A stretch of 64,000 nucleotides of DNA from Taylorella asinigenitalis ATCC 700933 (GTDB lineage Bacteria > Pseudomonadota > Gammaproteobacteria > Burkholderiales > Burkholderiaceae_B): NCBI RefSeq assembly GCF_000687755.1, contig NZ_JHXN01000009.1, forward strand, positions 1 to 64,000, in the 5' to 3' direction. Positions 57,002 to 64,000 of the stretch are shown here, piece after piece; positions within the stretch are counted from its first letter, which is position 1, and each line of letters begins with the position of its first letter. The notes beneath the pieces are model-generated. The model was not told where the DNA came from. It ran no database searches and saw nothing but the letters and a program-made list of their open reading frames with translations. Made by a program: the position numbers and the translations under genes.

Positions 57002-57640
57002 ATGCGTTTTGTTATTTTAATCTCTGGTCGCGGTTCAAATATGAAAGCGATAGTGAATCACGCAAAAATTAATAAAAATATAGAAATTTGTGCTGTTATC
57101 TCACATAATGCTAAATCTGAAGGGCTCGCTTGGGCTAGGGAAAATGGTGTACGTGTAGAGCACGTGCCACTGCCACAGGATAAGGGATACGATAGGGAAG
57201 AGTTTGATCGCAAGCTCCTAGATATAGTTATATCATTGAACCCAGATTTTGTGTTGTTGGCGGGCTATATGAGAGTGTTAAATGCTTCTTTTGTTAGACC
57301 ATTAGAGGGCAAGGTCATTAATATACATCCATCACTTCTTCCAAGTTTTCCTGGACTGCATACTCATGAGAGGGTTATCGAGGCAGGAGTAAAAGTTCAT
57401 GGTTGTACTGTTCATTTTGTAACTTCACTTTTAGATGATGGTCCAATTATTGCTCAAGGTGTAGTGCCCGTTAAGCCTGAAGATGATGCGGATTCATTGG
57501 CTGCAAGAGTTTTAAAGGTTGAACATGTAATATACCCTTCAGTGGTTGGGTATTTAGCTGATGGCTATGTGATTAATGAAGATGGTGAAGTGAAGTACAA
57601 AAAGTCTATAAAAACCACGTTTTATTCTGAAGAAATATGA
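57002..57640 (+). CDS. purN: Phosphoribosylglycinamide formyltransferase
   Basis: PurN transfers a formyl group to GAR in purine synthesis. The 212-residue protein has the folate-binding signature INIHPSLLPSFPGLHTHE, the substrate loop ILISGRGSNMKAIV and the catalytic His and Asp (VHGCTVHFVTSLLDDGPIIAQ). Its stop overlaps the methyltransferase ATG by 4 nt. Confidence 0.96.
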   Translation: MRFVILISGRGSNMKAIVNHAKINKNIEICAVISHNAKSEGLAWARENGVRVEHVPLPQDKGYDREEFDRKLLDIVISLNPDFVLLAGYMRVLNASFVRPLEGKVINIHPSLLPSFPGLHTHERVIEAGVKVHGCTVHFVTSLLDDGPIIAQGVVPVKPEDDADSLAARVLKVEHVIYPSVVGYLADGYVINEDGEVKYKKSIKTTFYSEEI

Positions 57641-58908
57641 AACTAAAATTATCTTATCTAAGAGTTTTTCAAATTGCTGAAGTTCTTGAAGAAATTCTTA
57701 AATTCAAGTATCCAGCAGACTCTGTTTTATCGAACTGGTTTAAAAATAATAAAAAACTAGGTCATAAAGATCGTGGCATTGTAGCCTCTGCTGTATTCGA
57801 TATATTACGCAATCTTAGAAAATATAGAAACTATGCTCAAAGTGGTGTAGGGCCAGAGAACCAAAGATTAGCCTTGCTGGGTTTAAATTCAATTTATAGT
57901 GCAGATGAAATAAAAAGCATGCTTAAGGAAGATCAAGAGCAGTGGTTTGATAGAGTACTAAATATTGATGAATCCACTCTTAATGATTTAGTGAAATATA
58001 GTGTTCCAGAGTGGTTGTTTAATAAAGTATCTCAACTTCCAAACTTTGAATATCTTCTCAACAGTCTTAATCAAAAAGCACCATTAGATATAAGAGCAAA
58101 TCCTTTGAAAGCTAGTAGAGAGGAGATTCTTGAGATAATAAAACGAGATGAACTTCTCGATGAGATTAATTATTCAATAACTAAATATTCGCCTTGGGGT
58201 ATAAGGATAAAAACAAATCCATCTCTTAATACATGGGATATATTCAAGAGTGGTCTTATAGAAGTGCAAGATGAGGGAAGTCAGATACTTTGCCAGTTAG
58301 TTAGTCCAAAAAGAAGTGATTGGGTTGTAGACTTCTGTGCTGGTGCCGGCGGAAAAACTTTGCTATTAGGGGCATTGATGCATTCTCATGGGAGATTGTA
58401 TGCCTTAGATACGGCAAGTAATCGCTTAGCAAAAGCTAAACCTAGGCTCGCTCGAAGTGGTTTAAGTAACGTAACCTGCATACCTATAAAGTCAGAAAAT
58501 GATGAACGTGTAAAACGACTGTTTGGAAAGGTGGATAAAGTATTAGTTGATGCCCCATGTACTGGATTAGGTACTCTTAGAAGAAATCCAGATCTTAAAT
58601 GGAGACAAACTCCAAAAGACTTACAGGAGCTTATAGAACTTCAAGAAAAAATATTAAAAGCAGCATCAAGATGCGTTAAAAAAGGCGGAAGATTGATTTA
58701 CTCAACATGCAGTATATTGCCACAAGAGAATCAACAACAAATTGAAAAGTTTTTATCAAATAATCCTGAATTCAAATTAATAAATCCAGAAAAGGTTTTA
58801 GGAGATAGAATCACTGGTCTTGAGTCACATAAGGATATGCTTATACTTAGACCAGATGTGCATGGCACGGATGGGTTTTTCGCTGCCGTATTAGAGCGTG
58901 TGGAGTAG
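57637..58908 (+). CDS. RsmB/NOP-family RNA m5C methyltransferase
   Basis: The 423-residue protein has an N-terminal NusB-like helical region, then a SAM methyltransferase domain: DFCAGAGGKTLLLGALM (SAM binding), VDAPCTGLGTLRRNPDLKWR (catalytic cysteine) and YSTCSILPQENQQQIEKFL (second cysteine). This is the Fmu/RsmB signature that methylates C967 of 16S rRNA in E. coli; the exact target here is inferred. It overlaps purN by 4 nt and precedes uvrD by 2 nt. Confidence 0.88.
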   Translation: MKLKLSYLRVFQIAEVLEEILKFKYPADSVLSNWFKNNKKLGHKDRGIVASAVFDILRNLRKYRNYAQSGVGPENQRLALLGLNSIYSADEIKSMLKEDQEQWFDRVLNIDESTLNDLVKYSVPEWLFNKVSQLPNFEYLLNSLNQKAPLDIRANPLKASREEILEIIKRDELLDEINYSITKYSPWGIRIKTNPSLNTWDIFKSGLIEVQDEGSQILCQLVSPKRSDWVVDFCAGAGGKTLLLGALMHSHGRLYALDTASNRLAKAKPRLARSGLSNVTCIPIKSENDERVKRLFGKVDKVLVDAPCTGLGTLRRNPDLKWRQTPKDLQELIELQEKILKAASRCVKKGGRLIYSTCSILPQENQQQIEKFLSNNPEFKLINPEKVLGDRITGLESHKDMLILRPDVHGTDGFFAAVLERVE

Positions 58909-58910
58909 GA

Positions 58911-61115
58911 ATGCAATCGGTTTTAGAGTCATTAAATAAAGAGCAATTATCTGCAGTTACCAGTGATGCACAACATCTTTTAGTATTAGCTGGCGCAGGT
59001 AGTGGTAAAACGAAAGTTTTGACTACTAGAATTGCATGGCTTGTAAAACAAGGCATTGCCACCCCTGAGAGAATTTTAGCTGTAACTTTTACTAATAAAG
59101 CAGCTAAAGAGATGATTGAGAGGATTGGTCATTATATTCCTGTTAGCCCAAGAACGTTGTGGGTTGGTACTTTTCATGGAATTAGTCATCGAATATTAAG
59201 AACGCACCATAGGGAAGCGAGCTTGCCATCTGCATTCCAAATTATGGATATGGGCGATCAAAAATCCATGATTAAAAGAATTCTTAAAAGTTTGAATATG
59301 GATGATGAGAAAGTTTATCCTATTCGCGAAGTTCAATACTTTATTAATAATTTGAAGGAAGCTGGTATTAGAGCTAGTGAAGCTCAAGCATTTGATGATT
59401 TCGAAAAAGATGTCCTTAAGGCATATACAACATACGAGAATCAATGTAATAAAGAAGGGGTGGTCGATTTTGCTGAGCTGCTTTTGCGAACAGTGGAGTT
59501 GCTAAAAAATAATCAGAATATAAGAGAGCATTACAACTTAAGATTTAAGCATATATTAATCGATGAATTTCAGGACACCAATAAACTTCAGTATCAGTGG
59601 CTTGGCTTGTTAGCTGGAAAAGAATCTTCTATTTTTGCTGTTGGAGATGATGATCAATCGATTTACTCTTTTCGCGGTGCAAATGTAGGAAATATGCGGC
59701 ATTTCGAGCAACAGTATGCGAAAGAAAACTTGATACGCCTTGAGCAAAATTATCGTTCATATAATCATATTTTGAGTGCCGCAAATAAACTTATTTCAGA
59801 AAATAAAGATAGACTTGGAAAAAATCTTTGGTCAGATAAAGGTGACGGTGATTTAATTCGAATCAATTGTCTAATGGATCAAAATGAAGAGGCTTCTTGG
59901 ATTTTAGATGAAACTAAGTCACTACTCAGAGAAGGGTATGACCATTCACAAATAGCCATACTATACAGAAGTAATGCACAATCTCGTGCCATTGAACATG
60001 GCTTTGCTAGAGCGGGAGTTCCATATATTGTTTATGGTGGCCTTCGTTTTTATGAGCGACAAGAGATAAAACACGTAATTGCGTATTTGCAATTAATTCA
60101 TAATCTAGATAGCGATAATGCATTTTCAAGAGTAGTAAATTTTCCAGCTCGTGGCATTGGAAATAGGACTATTGAAAAATTAACTGATGTCGCACAAGCG
60201 GTTGGTTGTAGTCTTGCATTGGCTGCTGGTGGGCTTAACGGTGAAGCGGCTAAAAAAATAAATGGATTTTTAGATTTAATTAAGAAACTACAAGAAATTG
60301 CAAAAGAGAGTACATTGCCAGAGTTGGTTGAGGCAGTTATTCAAGAGTCGGGTATTGCGGAGTTCTACTCAAGTGAGCGCGATGGTGAGGAACGTTTGGA
60401 GAACTTATCTGAACTTATTGATGCCGCTAAAGTCTTTTGTAATGAAGAAAATATCGCCTACTTGAAGTCAGTTGAATTGATTGAGGGGGCGGATATGGAA
60501 AATATGTCTCCTTTGGCATTGTTTCTAAGTTTAGCTAGTTTAGAGGCGGGAGATAATCAATCTAAACGCGGCCTTGATGCAGTACAGCTGATGACAGTGC
60601 ATTCTTCCAAGGGTCTTGAATTTGATGCTGTATTTATTGCAGGATTGGAGCAGGGGCTATTTCCACATGCGAATAGTTTGTCTGAACTAAATGGTCTCGA
60701 GGAAGAGCGTCGCCTTATGTATGTAGCAATGACTCGTGCTCGCAAACGTTTATATTTACTATTCACTGAAATGCGTCAAATATATGGTCAGACTACTATG
60801 ACCACGAAATCTGAGTTTATTGACGAAATTCCTGACGAACACGTTAAATGGATTTCACGCAAACCAAAATCATATGCTGATTCAAGATACTCTATGGATG
60901 GGTTTGAAGAGTATGGTTCTAGAAAAGAGTCGATTAAAACTTATAAATCCGATTCGCCCTATAGAATTGGTATGAGCGTAAGTCACCCTAGATTTGGTGA
61001 GGGTGTAATTCTTAAGCTTTTTGGCGAAGGTTCTAATGCACAGGCTCAAATTCAGTTTTTTAAAGAAGGTACAAAGACATTGTCACTAGCTATCGCTAAG
61101 TTAACAATTCTTTAA
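58911..61115 (+). CDS. uvrD: DNA helicase II (UvrD, superfamily 1)
   Basis: UvrD unwinds nicked DNA in mismatch and nucleotide excision repair. The 734-residue protein has the SF1A motifs: LVLAGAGSGKTKVLTTRI (I), LAVTFTNKAAKEM (Ia), ILIDEFQDTN (II), VGDDDQSIYSFRGA (III), VQLMTVHSSKGLEFDAVF (V) and RRLMYVAMTRARKRL (VI). A Tudor-like C-terminal domain follows (VSHPRFGEGVILK). The ribosome site TAGGA is adjacent to the ATG. Confidence 0.95.
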   Translation: MQSVLESLNKEQLSAVTSDAQHLLVLAGAGSGKTKVLTTRIAWLVKQGIATPERILAVTFTNKAAKEMIERIGHYIPVSPRTLWVGTFHGISHRILRTHHREASLPSAFQIMDMGDQKSMIKRILKSLNMDDEKVYPIREVQYFINNLKEAGIRASEAQAFDDFEKDVLKAYTTYENQCNKEGVVDFAELLLRTVELLKNNQNIREHYNLRFKHILIDEFQDTNKLQYQWLGLLAGKESSIFAVGDDDQSIYSFRGANVGNMRHFEQQYAKENLIRLEQNYRSYNHILSAANKLISENKDRLGKNLWSDKGDGDLIRINCLMDQNEEASWILDETKSLLREGYDHSQIAILYRSNAQSRAIEHGFARAGVPYIVYGGLRFYERQEIKHVIAYLQLIHNLDSDNAFSRVVNFPARGIGNRTIEKLTDVAQAVGCSLALAAGGLNGEAAKKINGFLDLIKKLQEIAKESTLPELVEAVIQESGIAEFYSSERDGEERLENLSELIDAAKVFCNEENIAYLKSVELIEGADMENMSPLALFLSLASLEAGDNQSKRGLDAVQLMTVHSSKGLEFDAVFIAGLEQGLFPHANSLSELNGLEEERRLMYVAMTRARKRLYLLFTEMRQIYGQTTMTTKSEFIDEIPDEHVKWISRKPKSYADSRYSMDGFEEYGSRKESIKTYKSDSPYRIGMSVSHPRFGEGVILKLFGEGSNAQAQIQFFKEGTKTLSLAIAKLTIL

Positions 61116-61136
61116 TTTTCAAGTATTTACTATCAA

Positions 61137-61165
61137 TTGACAGTCAAGAAAATATAAATTATGAT
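61137..61165 (+). promoter_or_regulatory. Near-consensus sigma-70 promoter for umuDC
   Basis: TTGACA at 61137-61142 and TATGAT at 61160-61165 are separated by exactly 17 bp. This is one of the best promoter matches in the window. The -10 hexamer overlaps the operator-like palindrome at 61163-61179. Confidence 0.75.
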
Positions 61166-61179
61166 TTCGTAACGAAATC
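61163..61179. promoter_or_regulatory. Operator-like palindrome overlapping the umuDC promoter
   Basis: GATTTCGTAACGAAATC has perfect 8-bp arms around one central base. It overlaps the -10 hexamer and the predicted start of transcription, the classic site for repression. It does not match the E. coli LexA box (CTGTATATATATACAG). A repressor is inferred; UmuD itself is a candidate. Confidence 0.65.
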
Positions 61180-61198
61180 AAAAAAAATTATCTTGAAT

Positions 61199-61801
61199 AT
61201 GTCGGACTCAAAACTAAAACTCGTTCATGATACAGGCTCTAGGGGCGGCTCTCGTAAGGGAGCAGGTCGCAAATCTGTACTTGGTGAAGCTATGGTCGTT
61301 AAAAGAGTTCCTGCAAGCTTGATACCTACAATTGATACTTTAATTGAAAATTTGAAACTGCAGCAATTTCCAGATTCTTGGGATGAGAGTTCGGCTTTAG
61401 AATTATCTATCCCCCTAGCTCTTGAGAGAATACCCGCAGGATTTCCATCGCCAGCTGAATCATATGTGGCCGATTATTTGGATTTTAATACCTACTTAGT
61501 TCAGAATCCTATGGCCACTATCGCTGTAAGAAGTGGTGGGGATTCTATGATTGATATTGGTATCGCAAAGGATGATATTTTAATTATCGATAGATCTGTG
61601 ACAGCTAAGCATATGGATATTGTTATGGCTGATATCGGAAATGAGTACACAATCAAAAGGCTTTGCATACTTCCAGATGGATCTGTGGAACTAAGACCAG
61701 AAAATCGCAGTGGTATTTACACGCCTATTAAGTTTAAGGATCAGGAGCAATTAAGAATAGTAGGTGTGATTATGCATGTAATTAAGGATTTTCGCAGTTA
61801 A
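61199..61801 (+). CDS. umuD: UmuD-like autoprotease with N-terminal extension
   Basis: The 200-residue protein is about 60 longer than E. coli UmuD (139). The C-terminal S24 peptidase has the cleavage bond A80-G81, catalytic S116 (GGDSM) and K153 (YTIKRL), with exactly the E. coli spacing (35 and 37 residues). The extra N-terminus has a basic [10 protein letters not shown] motif (17-25 region) and a segment [18 protein letters not shown] that looks like a ribbon-helix-helix unit. Acinetobacter UmuDAb is similar in size and is a repressor. The start follows a TTG option at 61193; ATG at 61199 is preferred. umuC follows by 2 nt. Confidence 0.9.
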   Translation: MSDSKLKLVHDTGSRGGSRKGAGRKSVLGEAMVVKRVPASLIPTIDTLIENLKLQQFPDSWDESSALELSIPLALERIPAGFPSPAESYVADYLDFNTYLVQNPMATIAVRSGGDSMIDIGIAKDDILIIDRSVTAKHMDIVMADIGNEYTIKRLCILPDGSVELRPENRSGIYTPIKFKDQEQLRIVGVIMHVIKDFRS

Positions 61802-61803
61802 TT

Positions 61804-63090
61804 ATGTTTGCTTTGATAGACGGAAATAGTTTTTATTGCTCCTGTGAGCGAATTTTCCGACCTGACTTAAGAGAATCACCAGTTGTAGTGTTATCAAATC
61901 AGGATGGCTGTGTTGTAGCGCGAACTCGAGAAGCTAAAGCATTGGGCATTCCTATGGGCATGCCTTTTTTTCAGATTAGAGACCTGGTTGATAGAAAAGA
62001 AGTTTATGCCTTTTCAAGCAACTACGAGTTATACGCAGATATTTCATCTCGCATGATGAACACAATCGCATCGGTAGTTCCCGATATTGAAGTGTATTCA
62101 ATAGATGAGTGTTTTGCCTTTATAGATACTTGTGATGTTAAATATTCATCTTTTAAAGAAATAGGACACACGATAAAAGACAGAGTTTTTAGATGGGTTG
62201 GTATTCCGACTTGCGTAGGCATTGCCCCCACAAAAACTTTAGCTAAATTTTGTAATCACTTAGCTAAAAAATACCCCGATGCTTTTGGTGGTGTAGTGGT
62301 ATGGACTGATTGGTCCGACTCATTAAAAGAGAGGGCATTTAGGTCTATGGAGGTATCTGAAATTTGGGGTATTGGACGACGCATTTCAAAGCAACTTAAA
62401 ACTATGGGTATCCATACCGTCTATGATTTAGTTAATGCAGACTCTAGGCTCCTACGTAAGCATTTTTCTGTCGTTATGGAGCGCACACAATTAGAATTAC
62501 AGGGTACACCATGTGCAGATTTGGAAGAACTACAAGATAGAAAACAAATTGTATGTAGTAGAAGTTTTGGGGAACTTATAACCGAGCTTGAACCGTTGCA
62601 ATCGGCCATATCTGAACATATTGCTGAAGGTGCCCGTAAATTAAGAAAGCAAAATAGCTTCGCAAAAGAAATTTCGGTTTTTATTAAGACAAATCGTTAT
62701 CGAGAGCAAGATAAACAGTACGGGGGCTATAAGATGGTGCGTTTGGTGGAAGCTACGCACGATACCTTAACATTAAATGCAAGAGCACAAGAGTTATTAA
62801 AATCAGTTTATAGAAGGGGTTTTAATTACAAGAAAGCGGGCATAACTTTAGGTGAGATAACTCCTGCACCTACTAGTCATCAATTATCATTATGGGATAC
62901 TGCGGCACACTTAGAGAACTTCGATAGGAGAAGCTCTCTTATGAAGACCCTAGATGATACAAATCAAAGATTCGGAAAAGGCACCCTTAGACTAAGTAAT
63001 TCACTATTATCTACAAGATGGCATATGCAGCGAAATTATTTAAGTCCATGCTTCACTACTAGATTTAAGGATCTTCTAGTTTGTTCATAA
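61804..63090 (+). CDS. umuC: DNA polymerase V catalytic subunit UmuC
   Basis: UmuC is the Y-family polymerase that copies across DNA lesions when bound to cleaved UmuD. The 428-residue protein has metal ligands D6 ([18 protein letters not shown]) and D101-E102 (YSIDECFAF), the [19 protein letters not shown] helix, and a beta-clamp binding motif QLSLWD near the C-terminus. It starts 2 nt after umuD. Confidence 0.95.
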   Translation: MFALIDGNSFYCSCERIFRPDLRESPVVVLSNQDGCVVARTREAKALGIPMGMPFFQIRDLVDRKEVYAFSSNYELYADISSRMMNTIASVVPDIEVYSIDECFAFIDTCDVKYSSFKEIGHTIKDRVFRWVGIPTCVGIAPTKTLAKFCNHLAKKYPDAFGGVVVWTDWSDSLKERAFRSMEVSEIWGIGRRISKQLKTMGIHTVYDLVNADSRLLRKHFSVVMERTQLELQGTPCADLEELQDRKQIVCSRSFGELITELEPLQSAISEHIAEGARKLRKQNSFAKEISVFIKTNRYREQDKQYGGYKMVRLVEATHDTLTLNARAQELLKSVYRRGFNYKKAGITLGEITPAPTSHQLSLWDTAAHLENFDRRSSLMKTLDDTNQRFGKGTLRLSNSLLSTRWHMQRNYLSPCFTTRFKDLLVCS

Positions 63091-63124
63091 ATTAAAATAT
63101 ATTTTTTGCCCATCATTATCATTT

Positions 63125-64000
63125 ATGTCGCGAATTAAAGAGATATTTACAAAAGTATTGCCACAAAAATTAAAAGGTTTCAAAGTTCGCGATGCTCAAG
63201 TCAAGCTATCAGAGAGCATAGATAAAGCCTTAAAAAACAAGGGTACATTACTTGCGGAATCTGGTACTGGTACAGGAAAGACATGGGCGTATCTTGTGCC
63301 CATAATCCTATCGCATCATAAATCAATAATTTCAACTGGGACAAAAACGCTTCAGGAGCAAATTTATTATAAGGATATACCTGCGATTGAAGAAGCTCTT
63401 GGAGAGGAGATAAATAGCTGTATTTTGAAAGGTAGAAGCAATTACCTATGCTTATATAGATATAGAAATTTCTTAAGCGAAAGAGGTGAATTGTTTGAGC
63501 ATGCTGGTATAGAGGAGGATGCCCCTGCAGAATATGCGAGTTATTTAAAACATATTAAATTTTTTGCATCGAAAACTAAGTCTGGCGATATTGCGGAATG
63601 TCCTCATGTTCCTGAAAATTCAACTATCTGGCTTAAAGTTACATCTACTACACAAAATTGTCTTAAGGAGAAGTGTTTATATAGAGATGAATGCTTTGTT
63701 TATCGTGCACGCGAACGAGCTGTTATTTCAGATATCGTTGTAGTAAATCATGCCCTCACATTATCTGATATGGATAGCAAAATAAAGTATGAGATTGGTG
63801 TGCTCCCTAAAGATATGAATATTATTTTCGATGAAGCACACTCATTGCCAGAGGATATTACTAATCATATGGGTTATAGGTTTTCTAATGTAGCAGTGGA
63901 ATCCTTGTTCGGAGAACTACAAAATATTCGAAATCCTGAATTTCAAAAAATCAAAAGTTCAGAGAGACACAAATTTTCTGATATTACTAATTTAATTAAT
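63125..64000 (+). CDS. DinG/YoaA-type iron-sulfur DNA helicase (5' part; runs off the window)
   Basis: The first 292 residues are present and the frame is still open at the window end. Visible motifs are Walker A LLAESGTGTGKTWAYLVP, the DEAH box IIFDEAHSLPED, and between them an iron-sulfur cysteine cluster (CPH, then NCLKEKCLYRDECF). XPD-type helicases of this family unwind forks and R-loops. It follows umuC by 34 nt in the same direction and may be co-transcribed with umuDC. Confidence 0.9.
   Translation, partial: MSRIKEIFTKVLPQKLKGFKVRDAQVKLSESIDKALKNKGTLLAESGTGTGKTWAYLVPIILSHHKSIISTGTKTLQEQIYYKDIPAIEEALGEEINSCILKGRSNYLCLYRYRNFLSERGELFEHAGIEEDAPAEYASYLKHIKFFASKTKSGDIAECPHVPENSTIWLKVTSTTQNCLKEKCLYRDECFVYRARERAVISDIVVVNHALTLSDMDSKIKYEIGVLPKDMNIIFDEAHSLPEDITNHMGYRFSNVAVESLFGELQNIRNPEFQKIKSSERHKFSDITNLIN

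Larger units (their letters stand above)
1740..63850. repeat. Dispersed oligomer ATTGCCA (often GGCATTGCCAC)
   Basis: By hand I count about 58 copies of ATTGCCA on both strands, spread from 1740 to 63850. Examples on the plus strand: 15001, 18782, 19346, 36101, 43189, 48450, 59055; on the minus strand (as TGGCAAT): 1740, 11422, 17450, 21558, 34424, 41328, 56387. About 55 lie inside genes in the sense direction, two are antisense (2094 in glnE, 36831 in hemW) and one is intergenic (42397). Base composition predicts roughly eight. The most frequent extension is C before and C after. See findings. Confidence 0.8.

Noticed and set aside
61163-61179. LexA (SOS) box of the E. coli type
   Set aside because: The palindrome does not match CTG-N10-CAG; retained only as an unassigned operator.

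Overview
The window is AT-rich, gene-dense bacterial chromosome with short intergenic gaps and many overlapping start and stop codons. The gene order is that of betaproteobacteria of the Alcaligenaceae (xseB-ispA-dxs-folE2, rpsF-priB-rpsR-rplI-dnaB, recG-oxyR, tig-clpP-clpX-lon, ribF-ileS-lspA-coaBC). The base composition is far more AT-rich than Bordetella or Achromobacter. A small-genome relative such as Taylorella is the best guess. This is inferred from gene content and composition, not proven.

Layout. 1-465: non-coding, with three copies of a 36-bp unit and a leftward terminator. 466-4949 (minus): membrane protein, glnE, queH, DUF3108 protein. 5033-10959 (plus): tiny lipoprotein, then tig-clpP-clpX-lon. 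10952-16824: an acidic membrane-anchored protein (minus), then thrS, infC with an ATA start, a three-gene regulatory PTS (EIIA-Man-like, HPr, EI) and a lipoprotein. 16821-23208: mutM-like glycosylase, LOG protein, polA, htpX and a DMT transporter with a histidine-rich tail. 23208-25286: sseA, orphan hutC and a hutH fragment with a HutC-type operator. 25337-30411: Rieske oxygenase, xseB-ispA-dxs-folE2. 30509-33651: ribosomal S6/S18/L9 cluster with priB, then dnaB. 33652-38731: GC-rich repeat patch, yicC, rph, rdgB, hemW, glnA. 38761-42272 (minus): ferric-iron ABC transporter fbpABC. 42416-50142: ridA, recG, oxyR, DUF192, csp, clpA, periplasmic binding protein. 50289-56953 (minus): ribF-ileS-lspA-coaBC-dedA-dut. 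57002-64000 (plus): purN, rRNA methyltransferase, uvrD, umuD, umuC and the 5' part of a DinG-type helicase.

Functional themes. Most genes are housekeeping: proteolysis (ClpXP, Lon, ClpA, HtpX), translation, isoprenoid and folate/queuosine precursors, replication and repair. GlnE and its target GlnA are both here. The PTS genes lack a sugar permease, so they look like a phosphorelay for regulation. Histidine-catabolism genes survive only as a regulator, its operator and a gene fragment.

Most unusual observations. (1) The heptamer ATTGCCA (often within GGCATTGCCAC) occurs about 58 times by my hand count, several times more than base composition predicts. It lies almost entirely inside genes and almost always on the coding strand, in two different reading frames. 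(2) The umuDC promoter is near consensus and overlaps a 17-bp palindrome, and UmuD carries an N-terminal extension that may bind DNA, suggesting a self-cleaving autorepressor. (3) OxyR lacks the resolving cysteine. (4) The MutM-like protein lacks the zinc finger. (5) clpS is missing from its usual place beside clpA.
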